Source: JAOAFZ01 sp964407325 (GTDB lineage Bacteria; Patescibacteriota; Microgenomatia; UBA1406; GWC2-37-13). From it: a DNA stretch of 64,000 bases. The notes under the pieces were generated by a model that worked only from the letters and a program-made list of their open reading frames with translations, was not told where the DNA came from and ran no database searches. The translations under genes and the position numbers were made by a program. The stretch is from the NCBI GenBank assembly GCA_964407325.1, contig CAYOVA010000001.1:62001-126000 (forward strand), given 5' to 3'. This document shows, in pieces, positions 9,369-17,795 of this stretch (the stretch's first letter is position 1; every line of letters starts with the position of its first letter).

Positions 9369-9632
9369 ATGAAAAACATACTCATTATCACTATATGTTT
9401 GCTCGGACTTATCCTGGGGATACTACTAGCTGTCTTACTTATTCGTCGTAATGTGGTAAACAATTCTGCAGAAACCCAAGAGCCTGTTCAGAAGGTCCAG
9501 GTAACCAGTGCTCCTGCAGGGAAAGCTCCAATTGTTATCCCGACCCGGGATATAAACAAACGAATTGAAGGTGATGAAATGCCTGAAAATAACGCTCTTC
9601 GTCAGCTTCAGACTGAACGGTTAGGAAAATAA
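9369..9632 (+). CDS. Small single-pass membrane protein, third pilin partner
   Basis: An 87-residue protein five bases after the RCC1-pilin stop. It has one N-terminal transmembrane helix (about residues 4-25, ILIITICLLGLILGILLAVL), then Arg-Arg and a charged, probably disordered tail with TSAPAGKAPIVIPTRD. The arrangement of a short cytoplasmic start, one helix and an outer tail is shared with the proteins at 3419 and 6913, although the tails differ in length and sequence. It may anchor or chaperone the adjoining pilin. No enzyme motif is visible. Confidence 0.6.
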   Translation: MKNILIITICLLGLILGILLAVLLIRRNVVNNSAETQEPVQKVQVTSAPAGKAPIVIPTRDINKRIEGDEMPENNALRQLQTERLGK

Positions 9633-9663
9633 TACAGAACGAAGAAAAAAACTTTTGAAAGAA

Positions 9664-12012
9664 TTACAACCGTGCGCGGGTAGCCACTTCTGCTTCGATT
9701 AGTTCGCGTGGTCTACCGTACTTGAGCCGCGAGAGCTGGATAATCGCCTTGGCAATCTGCTCGTTTCGTTCTTTTTTGAGCTGTTCCATGTCCTTGGTCA
9801 TGTCGATTGAGAAGGGATCTACCGGATCGTTGTTTACGATGGTCTTCATATAGGCGTGGAAGCGCTCGACGTTAATAATATCTGCTTCGTTAAAGAAGGG
9901 CTGGAATTCGCGCTGAATAAAGTTTGCATCTGCAACACCAACACGGAATGTGATAATGGTACCCACGTTTCCGAAGACGGCGTTCTTGACTTCCTCATCC
10001 ATTTGGCCGATAAACTGGTTGGCGACGGTAAGTCCAAGGTGATACTTACGTGCTTCCGACAGGATAACAGCAAAGTCGGGCGTGGCAAAGTTCTGGAACT
10101 CGTCTACATACAGGAAGAAGTCGCGTCGCTCTTCTTCGGGGATATCAGCACGCGACATAGCCGCTGCAAGAAGCTTTGGAACTATAACCAGTCCCAAAAA
10201 CTGCGAGTTCTCTTCACCGAGTTTACCCTTGGATAAGTTAATCATGAGTATTTTTCCTTCATCCATAATTTTTCTAAAGTCAATTGCCGATTTTGATTGC
10301 CCGATTATATTGCGCATCATTTTGTTAGTAACGAAGCGCCCGAACTTCGAGACAATGTAATCAAGCGTTTCCGATTTGTGGAAGTCCGAGGTTTGCGCGA
10401 TTTGGTCTGTCCAGTAGCGCCGGACAATCGGATCGTCTACTTTAGGAAGCAGCTCCTGTACATATTTGGGATCGGTGAGGATACGGACAATCTCGATAAA
10501 GGAAGTACCCGGTTCGGACATAACCGTCAACATAGCGTTACGCACCGCGTGTTCAAAACGTGGACCGATAATACCGGTGCGCTGCGGATCGTACAGCTTG
10601 TACATAAGGTTGATGATGGCGGAGGTGATAAAATGCTTTTCCTCCTCGGAGCGGCATTCGAGCAAATTTAGACCAAGGGGTCGCTCCACATCGGACGGGT
10701 CAAAGTGAATAACATCTTCAGCCCGTTCTGCTGGAATGTAGCGCAGTGTGTCTTCGATAAGGTCGCCGTGCGGGTCGATCACACACACTCCTCTTCCGTC
10801 TCTGATATCCTGCTTGATCATTTCCTTTAACAGTTCCGACTTACCTACACCGGTTTTTCCGATAATGTACACGTGGCGCATACGGTCTTTAAGGCGAATA
10901 TGGACAGGGCGTTTTATACCACGGTAATAGGCAGTTCCCATAAGCGTACCCCCGTCCATTGGCACCTCGGCGGAAACCGGTGCTGTTTTAGCCTTTAACC
11001 ATTGAATATGTGGCGTTTCCACTGTCTTATTAGGAAAGTGGAAGAGTGTTGCCAGCTCATCGCTACTCAAGATGGAGGTAACCTTCGCCCACGGAGCCTC
11101 CCAAGCGGGGAAGAACTTGTAGATAAAGTTCATCATAAAGCCGCCCTTGAACCAGACATCAACTTCCGACAAGGTATTCAGATGCGAGTCAAACTGTTTA
11201 AATGCCGCCATGATGTTGCGTAAGTGCATATCGGCTGCATCATCACTTTGGGCTGAAACTACAACGCGGATAATTGTTTCAAAGCCCGGTTTGGAAACCT
11301 TTTCGTCTACCCGCTCGAGGTCTTTTGGATCAATTTCGAACTTGGCTTTTTCTGCGTTGGCTTCGTCTTTCTTGGTTTTCGAGATGTAGGATTTTCCTGC
11401 ATCTTTCCAGCCACCTTCTGCCGGGCGAGCCAGAAACTGTACTACTGCACCTTCTCCTTCACCCATTTTAGATAACGCAGAAGTAATACCCGAAAGCGGA
11501 TCGTTCGGCATATCTTTATATGTTTTGAGGGGAAGGTAAAACTCCTTTTCAACTTTTAGTGCCCCAAAGGCAACACTGCCTTTTTCGTCAAAGATATTCG
11601 GTTCATCAACTTTTACGATATCGGCGGAAGAGTAATAGCCGTAGATTGTCTTTTCAACCAAATCGATAAGCTTGTTAGGGGCTGAAATATAAAAGCGGAT
11701 ATCGGTGTTTTTCCCCACTATTTCCATACAGATCATATCGGAGATTTCCAAGAAGCTCCAGAAACCTGTAGGTTTAAGAGCGGAGAACGATGCAAACATC
11801 TGCTCTGCAACGTCGATCTTGATTTCGTTGTCCTTGGGCATTTTTACTTCAAGCGTGACCATTTCCAAAGAAGACTGCTCGCGCTTTTTTACCCTGTTGT
11901 ATAGAATTATAAGGTAGACTAATACAACAGTCATGAGCACTGCAATCGTTACAGCCACAATAAAGATACCCAAATAAATGGCAGCGGTGGTTAACTGATT
12001 CAGTACATCCAT
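9664..12012 (-). CDS. TraG/VirD4-like (DUF87/HerA-type) membrane ATPase
   Basis: A 782-residue protein with one N-terminal transmembrane helix (about residues 10-36), a long middle region and a C-terminal AAA+/RecA-like motor. Walker A is IGKTGVGKSELLKEM (about residue 385) and Walker B is FFLYVDEFQNFATPDF. CVIDPHGDLIEDTLRYIP and EARKYHLGLTVANQF are typical of conjugative coupling proteins and their CPR homologues. The family pumps DNA or protein through a membrane channel. Here no other secretion genes are present, so a role in DNA movement or pilus-linked transport is a guess. The inner ATG at 12012 was chosen because TATAAT ends 7 bases before it; the upstream ATG at 12021 overlaps the promoter. 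Confidence 0.85.
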   Translation of the reverse strand: MDVLNQLTTAAIYLGIFIVAVTIAVLMTVVLVYLIILYNRVKKREQSSLEMVTLEVKMPKDNEIKIDVAEQMFASFSALKPTGFWSFLEISDMICMEIVGKNTDIRFYISAPNKLIDLVEKTIYGYYSSADIVKVDEPNIFDEKGSVAFGALKVEKEFYLPLKTYKDMPNDPLSGITSALSKMGEGEGAVVQFLARPAEGGWKDAGKSYISKTKKDEANAEKAKFEIDPKDLERVDEKVSKPGFETIIRVVVSAQSDDAADMHLRNIMAAFKQFDSHLNTLSEVDVWFKGGFMMNFIYKFFPAWEAPWAKVTSILSSDELATLFHFPNKTVETPHIQWLKAKTAPVSAEVPMDGGTLMGTAYYRGIKRPVHIRLKDRMRHVYIIGKTGVGKSELLKEMIKQDIRDGRGVCVIDPHGDLIEDTLRYIPAERAEDVIHFDPSDVERPLGLNLLECRSEEEKHFITSAIINLMYKLYDPQRTGIIGPRFEHAVRNAMLTVMSEPGTSFIEIVRILTDPKYVQELLPKVDDPIVRRYWTDQIAQTSDFHKSETLDYIVSKFGRFVTNKMMRNIIGQSKSAIDFRKIMDEGKILMINLSKGKLGEENSQFLGLVIVPKLLAAAMSRADIPEEERRDFFLYVDEFQNFATPDFAVILSEARKYHLGLTVANQFIGQMDEEVKNAVFGNVGTIITFRVGVADANFIQREFQPFFNEADIINVERFHAYMKTIVNNDPVDPFSIDMTKDMEQLKKERNEQIAKAIIQLSRLKYGRPRELIEAEVATRARL

Positions 12013-12086
12013 GGTATTCATTATATAATAGAAATGGAGCGATAAGAAGTTGTAACCTGATATCGCCCGCACTATTGAAAACCCCT

Positions 12087-12635
12087 ATGGCACACAAGAA
12101 AGATAAAAAAAAGGCACCGCAAAAAGGTGATGCAAAAGAGAAGGCTGAAACAAAAGCCGCTCATTCCTCCGAAAAAGCAGTCCCCAACGAAAACAAATCA
12201 CCTGCTAAAAGGAAATCCAAGCCCGTGACTGTATCGCATGTATTATGGGTCGCCGTTTGGACGAGCGTTGCAGTGTTGTATTTATCGGCGAATATTGCTG
12301 CATCGCAAATGATTCATCCACTTTACGGCAGGCTGGTCGACAACGAAACGGATGCGTGGGTAACCTTTTTTAAAGTTACCCGGAATGAGCCGGCCGCCCA
12401 AGAGTATCTAAAGGATAATCAAGGGAAGTACCGAGAGCTGCAGGACGAAATAAACAAAGACAACAGCACCCGGCTTGATACTATTCAGAAGCTTGAAGAA
12501 TACCTCACATTTAATCCTCAGGCAAAAGACGTTCTGTACGCTATCGCAAGCCTTTATAGGGAAACAGGGGATTTAGAAAAAGCACATGAATATCTTGAAC
12601 GTTCCCAGCAAATTGATCCTGCTGTTGATTTCTGA
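12087..12635 (+). CDS. Membrane-anchored TPR protein
   Basis: A 182-residue protein. The N-terminal 50 residues are Lys/Ala-rich and probably disordered in the cytoplasm. One transmembrane helix (about residues 52-73, HVLWVAVWTSVAVLYLSANI) follows, and the C-terminal part has a TPR-like helix pair ending VLYAIASLYRETGDLEKAHE. TPR units bind other proteins. It is divergent from the TraG-like ATPase gene with only 74 bases between starts, so shared regulation is possible. The ATG at 12087 was preferred to a TTG at 12075. The partner is unknown. Confidence 0.7.
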   Translation: MAHKKDKKKAPQKGDAKEKAETKAAHSSEKAVPNENKSPAKRKSKPVTVSHVLWVAVWTSVAVLYLSANIAASQMIHPLYGRLVDNETDAWVTFFKVTRNEPAAQEYLKDNQGKYRELQDEINKDNSTRLDTIQKLEEYLTFNPQAKDVLYAIASLYRETGDLEKAHEYLERSQQIDPAVDF

Positions 12636-12645
12636 GTATCTCCCG

Positions 12646-14631
12646 TTAATGCACGTGTATTTCTCTGTGCTCTAGCAGATTGTAAATAATTTTCTTCTGG
12701 TGATGTCTTATTAGCTCAGGGTATTCTTTCATCAAATTATTCAACTGTGCCGTATTTTCCTCGTTCATTAGAATATGCTGCTGTTCCAATTCATCAATAC
12801 CTTTTAATACCGTTTTGTCACCGCGAGCAAACTGCTTCACGTAATTCAGATACCACAGCACATCGTCACTGGTAAGGACACGTGCCATAAGTACCATGTA
12901 TCGTGAAAGTACAGCATCCTTTTCCGTACTCCGAACAAACCATTTGAGGAAAGGCAAGAAGGTGGAAATGCTTTGCAAACTCTTGATGTATGTTCTAAAT
13001 GACCGGCGGCTTTTTACATGGCCGTCTTTATCGACTCCTTTCGATATGAATACATCCGGATACTCAAGAGCGTCCAGTTGCAAATCCAGTTCTGTCTCAA
13101 AGTCCATAAAGGCGTCTTCGTTAATGTAACCGTTTTCGTGAAGCTCTTTTGCCACTTCGCGCTCAATTTGCACTGCCTGGATTTTGAAGCTGTTTAACAA
13201 GAGCTCAGAATTGCCGCAGAATTTTTTCAGAATTTCCCGATGTTTCTTTTCGTCAACAATAAGTTCCTTTTCGACCTCTTTTACAGCATCTGATGTAAAT
13301 TCGGACGCTGGCAGAGTTTTAAGAGCTTTCCGGGATTCTTCCAAGTTAAAAATATCAACTTCCTCGTGGATAATAGATTCTTCTTCTTTCGGAAGATGCA
13401 GTTTAAGCCATAGCAGAAGATATTTTATTGTTAACCCGTTTACCAGAAGCGTAAAGAGCAACGATCCAAAAGTAAACGCAAGGATTTCGCTATAGTAAGG
13501 ATATTCGCGTGGAACACTGTAGACGAGGACGAGCGGAATTACTCCGCGAAGACCTCCCCAATTAAGAATGTGCTGCCAGCTAAGAGGAATATTCGGTTCG
13601 TCTTTGAACATTGGTAGATTGTTGGTGATTAAGCATCCTAGGTAAATTGATACCGCCCTTGCAAGAAGAACAGACCCGACAGCTGCCACAATATGGATAA
13701 AGGGAACTTCGTTGAAAATGGCAATATCCAAGTTAAAGGTTGCAAAGAAAAATACTAGGGAGATACAGAAGAATCCGATGTTTTCCCAGAACTCTGCCAT
13801 GAAGTGTATGGTATGCCCGGAAAGTCTCGGCTTTCCGAAATTTCCAAGAATAATTGCGGCTGCTACTACTGTAATTACTCCCGACAAGTGAAACAGGAAC
13901 TCTGCACCGTTAAATACAAGCAACGAAAACGCAACAGTAATCATTGTAAGTAGCAGGCGATCTTCGCGGAGCTTTTTAAAGAAAAGCTGTGCGATTATGT
14001 ATCCGATAACGGCACCCAGAATCATACTTCCAAAGAAAACATAGGTAAAATCCCCAAAACTCGCGAAAAGGCGATCGGAATTAAATGCTTGATTTGCAAT
14101 AACAAAGGTTGAGACCAGCTTGAAAGCAATAACCCCTGTAGCATCATTGAACATGCTTTCTCCGTCAGCTACAAGCGCAAGCCGTTTAGGTCCGCCCAGG
14201 TTCCTGAAAAGTGCTATAACAGCAATTGGATCCGTTGCAGAGATGATAGCGCCAAACAATAGAGCAACATCGAATGGAACTCCTACGGAGTAAGACAATC
14301 CGAATGCTATAACAAAGACGGAAATAAGTAAGCCTACTGTAGCAAGGAAACTAATTGTTTTAAACTGTATTTTAAATTGATGAATATTGATATTAAATGC
14401 TGATTCAAAAAGGAGTATCGGAAGAAGAATATGATATATTACTGCCGGCTCCAGCTCGATATGCATTGGAATGTGGAGCAGATGGAATAACTGTTTGGTA
14501 TAGTAGCCTGCGACCAGAAGCGCAACAGTATATGGAACCGACGTAAATCTCCGGCTCAATGCAAACAGTATAATCGCAAGAACGATAAATCCGCCAAAAA
14601 ATAGAGTTGCTTCCAGGATAAAATGTTCCAT
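12646..14631 (-). CDS. Na+(K+)/H+ antiporter, CPA1 (NhaP-like) family
   Basis: A 661-residue protein with about 12 hydrophobic segments in the first 400 residues, followed by a long helical cytoplasmic tail. The transport core holds the paired acidic motifs of the CPA1 family: SATDPIAVIAL and ESMFNDATGVIAF. HILNWGGLRGVIPLVL matches the conserved Arg-containing helix. Such antiporters swap Na+ or K+ for H+ across the cytoplasmic membrane and control pH and ion balance. The tail carries Glu/Lys-rich helices and may sense pH or regulators. The gene is convergent with the TPR gene with a gap of 10 bases. The cation cannot be told from sequence alone. Confidence 0.92.
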   Translation of the reverse strand: MEHFILEATLFFGGFIVLAIILFALSRRFTSVPYTVALLVAGYYTKQLFHLLHIPMHIELEPAVIYHILLPILLFESAFNINIHQFKIQFKTISFLATVGLLISVFVIAFGLSYSVGVPFDVALLFGAIISATDPIAVIALFRNLGGPKRLALVADGESMFNDATGVIAFKLVSTFVIANQAFNSDRLFASFGDFTYVFFGSMILGAVIGYIIAQLFFKKLREDRLLLTMITVAFSLLVFNGAEFLFHLSGVITVVAAAIILGNFGKPRLSGHTIHFMAEFWENIGFFCISLVFFFATFNLDIAIFNEVPFIHIVAAVGSVLLARAVSIYLGCLITNNLPMFKDEPNIPLSWQHILNWGGLRGVIPLVLVYSVPREYPYYSEILAFTFGSLLFTLLVNGLTIKYLLLWLKLHLPKEEESIIHEEVDIFNLEESRKALKTLPASEFTSDAVKEVEKELIVDEKKHREILKKFCGNSELLLNSFKIQAVQIEREVAKELHENGYINEDAFMDFETELDLQLDALEYPDVFISKGVDKDGHVKSRRSFRTYIKSLQSISTFLPFLKWFVRSTEKDAVLSRYMVLMARVLTSDDVLWYLNYVKQFARGDKTVLKGIDELEQQHILMNEENTAQLNNLMKEYPELIRHHQKKIIYNLLEHREIHVH

Positions 14632-14772
14632 TAGAAATTGATGTAAATTACAATTTTACACACTAATACAAAGCTACACGGGAAACCATATTCTCTTGTA
14701 TAAGTGCACTATAGTCAATATGTATCTGTTACATATTAAGTTGTGTGAAAATCTTCTCTGGTAGAATAAAGT

Positions 14773-15072
14773 ATGAAGACGCAAGCACATGTTTATGTAA
14801 TAGGGGATGTAATTGGTGTGGGCTATCGTGCCTGGGCAAAGATACAGGCTAAACAGCTTGGTGTCCATGGTTGGATACGGAATAACTTTAACAAACATGA
14901 TGTGTTTGGCAAACATGGGGGAGTTGAGGCAGTGTTCCAGGGAGATACCCACCAAGTAAATTCGATGATTGAGCGTATTAAGCAAGGACCTTCCATTGCC
15001 CGGGTTGATGATATTGAAGTGTACTGGCAGGACGTAAAAGAGCAGTATTATGAATTCGAGATCAGAAAGTAA
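14773..15072 (+). CDS. acyP: Acylphosphatase
   Basis: A 99-residue protein, the usual length of the family. The catalytic loop is GDVIGVGYRAWA, equivalent to the G-x-V-Q-G-V-x-[FY]-R loop with the phosphate-binding Arg, and the catalytic Asn lies in HGWIRNNFNK. The enzyme splits acyl phosphates such as acetyl- or 1,3-bisphosphoglycerate in the cytoplasm. The first loop has Val-Ile where most have Val-Gln, and there is a short insertion (KHDVFGKHGG) before the GxVEAVFQG strand. TAGAAT lies 5 bases before the ATG, so the mRNA is probably leaderless. The family assignment is firm. Confidence 0.88.
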   Translation: MKTQAHVYVIGDVIGVGYRAWAKIQAKQLGVHGWIRNNFNKHDVFGKHGGVEAVFQGDTHQVNSMIERIKQGPSIARVDDIEVYWQDVKEQYYEFEIRK

Positions 15073-15097
15073 CTATCCCTTCGTGTTATAATACTAT

Positions 15098-15331
15098 ATG
15101 GCAAAACAAAAAAACTCTTCACTAGGCGTATTTGCGGGATTTGTTGTGGGGACAATTGCCGTAGGGTATGTTTTGGGGCTGGTATCCATATGGGCATACA
15201 ATGCTTATTTAAAGAATATTAGCCTCGGATTTGGTGAAGGAATTTTACTTCTCGGCGGTTTGGCAGGACTTATTTATACTGTAATGGGAGCTGCAATCGC
15301 CTTTGCCTACTTTAAACACATACGAGAGTGA
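15098..15331 (+). CDS. Small two-helix membrane protein
   Basis: A 77-residue protein with two hydrophobic helices (about 10-33 and 46-70) that are rich in Gly and Ala (GVFAGFVVGTIAVGYVLG, LLGGLAGLIYTVMGAAIAFA). The Gly spacing suggests tight helix packing. There is no catalytic motif and no family was recognised. TATAAT ends 5 bases before the ATG, which supports this as a real expressed gene. It is convergent with the next membrane protein gene. Confidence 0.65.
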   Translation: MAKQKNSSLGVFAGFVVGTIAVGYVLGLVSIWAYNAYLKNISLGFGEGILLLGGLAGLIYTVMGAAIAFAYFKHIRE

Positions 15332-15383
15332 ATACAGAGTTTGATACGTCAGATTAGTTTTATTTCTTCGCTGACAGCTTGCT

Positions 15384-16274
15384 TTAGATAGAATCTATAC
15401 CATTTTGCATTTGCTTTTCCATAATCTTCTGGACGGGAAGGGTGTCCTTGAAGTTCGCAAATGTTTGGGAAAATGACATAAAGAAAAGCACCAAAAGAGC
15501 CCATCCGATAACCGAGATTACGATCCACACTTTCTGTGAACCTACCTCTGTAGCGTGAGGGACATTCTTGTAAATCTGATAGATATAGGAAGTTATGAAT
15601 GGAGTAACTAAAAATGAGAATGCAATGGAAAGTATCGTAGCAAAGGGATTTTCGTCACCTGCTGAACCTAAGATGCCACTTACTATCCAGATTGCAACAT
15701 AAACAATAGCAAGTCGAATAAATATCGGCCAAAAATTCTTGCTCACAGTAGCTTTACTTGCCCAAAGTGGTTGCAAACCTTTTTGTTTCTTCTCAAGGAA
15801 TTCAAAGACACTAAAGCTTCCCCATACGCCCCAAACAATCAATAAAATAAAGAGTGTCGGAATGCTAATCGGTATAAGTCCGATAATAAAAAGCGACATG
15901 AGAACACTAAACCCTACGTATTTCCAAATAAGGGGTTGTACTGATTTGTATACTTCCATTACTCCTAATTTTTCAGGTGAAATCATTACTGCGATCATTG
16001 CAAGTGCTCCCCAACTGTTCAGATAAATCATTCCCGCAATTGCGGCCGCTCCACTGATGATAGCTGTTGTTGCGGTGACTGCAATTGATTTTGTAGCAGT
16101 GTATATTAGGAAATTAAGACCTCCAATCAGCGCCAACGCAATAATGGTGCCAATAAACATTCCAATATAAAGGAGTAATGTAAGAAAATAAGAGAGAAAT
16201 CTATCTTTAGTTCGATCAAATGCAGCGCGCATAAGGTTCTCGATACTGAGTTTGTCAGAAAGGGGTTTTTCCAT
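15384..16274 (-). CDS. Multi-pass membrane protein, function unknown
   Basis: A 296-residue protein with about six hydrophobic segments. A cytoplasmic amphipathic start (LSIENLMRAAFDRTKDRFLSY) is followed by helices, a short loop with EFLEKKQKGLQPLWASK, two more helices and a final one near residue 255. The layout resembles the glycerophosphoryl-diester-type or DUF975-like integral membrane proteins common in small genomes, but no diagnostic motif is seen. No neighbour gives a hint to its job: a small membrane protein lies on one side and tRNA-Ala on the other. Confidence 0.6.
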   Translation of the reverse strand: MEKPLSDKLSIENLMRAAFDRTKDRFLSYFLTLLLYIGMFIGTIIALALIGGLNFLIYTATKSIAVTATTAIISGAAAIAGMIYLNSWGALAMIAVMISPEKLGVMEVYKSVQPLIWKYVGFSVLMSLFIIGLIPISIPTLFILLIVWGVWGSFSVFEFLEKKQKGLQPLWASKATVSKNFWPIFIRLAIVYVAIWIVSGILGSAGDENPFATILSIAFSFLVTPFITSYIYQIYKNVPHATEVGSQKVWIVISVIGWALLVLFFMSFSQTFANFKDTLPVQKIMEKQMQNGIDSI

Positions 16275-16384
16275 AGCACCAGTATAGGACTGGCTTCTTA
16301 CAAATGCAAGAGGTAATTAAGAAACCATTAAGAGAGATACGGGTATATGTATTATAAATATATAAACTTCTTACGATGGTTTTG

Positions 16385-16458
16385 TGGACTCGAGGGGACT
16401 TGAACCCCTGACCTTCGCGCTGCCAGCGCGACGTTCTAGCCAACTGAACTACGAGCCC
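16385..16458 (-). tRNA. tRNA-Ala (GGC)
   Basis: Reading the reverse strand gives a full cloverleaf. The acceptor is GGGCTCG/CGAGTCC with the G3:U70 wobble pair that identifies tRNA-Ala. The D stem is GTTC/GAAC, the anticodon stem TCGCG/CGCGA with loop CTGGCAG (anticodon GGC), and the T arm AGGGG-TTCAAGT-CCCCT. The discriminator is A. The CCA end is not encoded, so it must be added after transcription. Confidence 0.95.
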
Positions 16459-16532
16459 GGTAGAGCATTATTATACACGAGAACTAACATAAATGGATTC
16501 GCGCGAATAGTATCTGCGTGTTAGACTAAAAT

Positions 16533-16922
16533 ATGCAAAGGCTTCTTGGAAAACTCATATCGATAGTTGTGGTATTGTGTATTTTGACCTTTGTACTCGG
16601 AATGCTTATACCGTTGGTCGAATCACAAGATCCACGGGCTAATATTGATACTTTGTTTGATGGAGTATGGTACGCTGTATCAACAATAACCTCAGTCGGC
16701 TATGGTGATCATTTCCCTGTAACGGAAACGGGAAGGTTTCTTGGCTTTTTCCTGATACTAGTTGGTTCGACCATTTTTTTTGTGTTTACTTCTTTAGTAG
16801 CGGCTGCACTCTTGTTACGGGAAACACAGGAGGACCATTCAAAACTTACCAGAAAAATCAACGAACTTGAGGCAAAGATTGATCTGCTTACCCGAAAATT
16901 ATCTTCCGGAAAGAAACGGTAG
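16533..16922 (+). CDS. Two-helix potassium channel subunit
   Basis: A 129-residue protein with a first transmembrane helix (about residues 8-26), a pore helix with selectivity filter TITSVGYGDHFP and a second transmembrane helix (about 70-93). This is the minimal KcsA/Ion_trans_2 layout; four copies would form one pore in the cytoplasmic membrane. The C-terminus is a helical coiled-coil (ETQEDHSKLTRKINELEAKI) that could hold the tetramer together, and there is no RCK/TrkA domain. TAGACT lies 5 bases before the ATG. The nearby antiporter at 12646 may take part in the same ion balance. Confidence 0.92.
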   Translation: MQRLLGKLISIVVVLCILTFVLGMLIPLVESQDPRANIDTLFDGVWYAVSTITSVGYGDHFPVTETGRFLGFFLILVGSTIFFVFTSLVAAALLLRETQEDHSKLTRKINELEAKIDLLTRKLSSGKKR

Positions 16923-17114
16923 GAGAAAGAAAATGAGTAGTGAATTTTTTACCTTATCTCCCGTCTTATTACTATAAGATATATATACGTAAAAATAAGA
17001 AATACTTTTTTTTCAAAAAAATGACTTATAGAAATTAAATTATATTTCCTAAGTGTGTTTTTTTAAAACGAACTCAAGAAGGGGAATAAAAGAGTATAAT
17101 AGAGCGTATCTGAA

Positions 17115-17187
17115 CGGGGTATAGTTTAGATGGTAAAACGTCGGGCTGGGGGTCCGAAGACCGTGGGTTCAAGTCCCGCTACCCCGA
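17115..17187 (+). tRNA. tRNA-Pro (GGG)
   Basis: A full cloverleaf. The acceptor is CGGGGTA/TACCCCG with the C1:G72 pair typical of bacterial tRNA-Pro. The D stem is GTTT/AAAC, the anticodon stem TCGGG/TCCGA with loop CTGGGGG (anticodon GGG), and the T arm GTGGG-TTCAAGT-CCCGC. The discriminator is A and no CCA is encoded. A GC-richer gene of unusual style starts about 115 bases downstream. Confidence 0.95.
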
Positions 17188-17252
17188 CAAATCGAACACA
17201 CCATTCAAGAACGATCTTCGACAAATCCTTCATCTTTTTCTTCACTGTCTGA

Positions 17253-17302
17253 TATACTCTCTACGCTTAAGTCAGCTGCTGGAATCGAATAGGAGGTGTA
17301 TC
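17253..17302 (+). promoter_or_regulatory. Promoter, leader and Shine-Dalgarno site of the gene at 17303
   Basis: TATACT at 17253-17258 is a good -10 box, and TTCATC 18 bases upstream may be a weak -35. A leader of over 35 bases follows, with AGGAGG at 17291-17296, six bases before the GTG start. This differs from nearly all other genes in the window, which have neither leader nor Shine-Dalgarno sequence. Confidence 0.6.
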
Positions 17303-17683
17303 GTGGTCGTAACATTCGACGTAGTGGCGTACGCGTTCACAGCAATGTACGCAGCTGTACAGTACGTGCGTACTCTGGGAATGCCCAAAGCCGGGAGTCG
17401 GAGGGAGGGGGTTAACAACATCGAAATCATGGCTTTGTACGGGGCGATATTCTTCGGATCGATAGTGGCAATCATCGCCTTCAACACTGGCATGAACGCC
17501 ACTTATAATATCATCCTGACGCGCTTTCTCGTATGGTTCTTTAGTATTATCGCTTCGATCCTGGCTTTTTTGCAGGTCAGGAAGAACCAGCGTCGCAACC
17601 TTCTCTTTAGCCGACTCAGCGAGGCAATGTTCGCTGGCGGAGTACTTGCAGTTGTTCTCCAGACACTTACGCCGCTGGTGTAG
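17303..17683 (+). CDS. Three-helix membrane protein, unknown; atypical gene
   Basis: A 126-residue protein starting with GTG six bases after a perfect AGGAGG. Three hydrophobic helices are visible (about 45-65, 71-92 and 105-124), with a basic loop QVRKNQRRNLLFSRL between the last two. No family was recognised. It looks GC-richer than its neighbours, has a leader of over 35 bases, and is followed by a perfect 12-bp hairpin. The genes at 31183, 31778 and 32098 share this style, suggesting a common origin or a common way of control. It lies just downstream of tRNA-Pro, a frequent site for acquired DNA, but no repeat of the tRNA end was seen. Confidence 0.7.
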   Translation: MVVTFDVVAYAFTAMYAAVQYVRTLGMPKAGSRREGVNNIEIMALYGAIFFGSIVAIIAFNTGMNATYNIILTRFLVWFFSIIASILAFLQVRKNQRRNLLFSRLSEAMFAGGVLAVVLQTLTPLV

Positions 17684-17712
17684 TACAACCGGTTCAATGC
17701 GTAAAACAGAAG

Positions 17713-17742
17713 GCCTGCTCTCCGCGGTTACGGAGAGCAGGC
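17713..17742 (+). terminator. Perfect 12-bp hairpin after the gene at 17303
   Basis: GCCTGCTCTCCG (17713-17724) pairs perfectly with CGGAGAGCAGGC (17731-17742) across a 6-base loop. There is no T-run after it, so it may act as a transcript-end stabiliser or a Rho-type end rather than a classic intrinsic terminator. The CTCTCC/GGAGAG core also occurs in the hairpin at 31716. Confidence 0.6.
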
Positions 17743-17783
17743 TCAGGAATACATTTATCCAGCTTCAAAAAAAAAGTTTTCTA

Positions 17784-17795
17784 TATAATACCTAT
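17784..17795 (+). promoter_or_regulatory. -10 box of dcd, leaderless start
   Basis: TATAAT at 17784-17789 ends 6 bases before the ATG. Transcription would begin at or within a base or two of the start codon. There is no Shine-Dalgarno sequence. Confidence 0.6.

Noticed and set aside
9846..11471. Many forward and reverse frames within the TraG-like gene
   Set aside because: All overlap the strongly supported ATPase frame with Walker motifs and lack promoters or coding character.
17115..17187. tRNA-Pro as an attachment site for an inserted element carrying the gene at 17303
   Set aside because: No duplicate of the tRNA 3' end was found downstream and no integrase gene is near.
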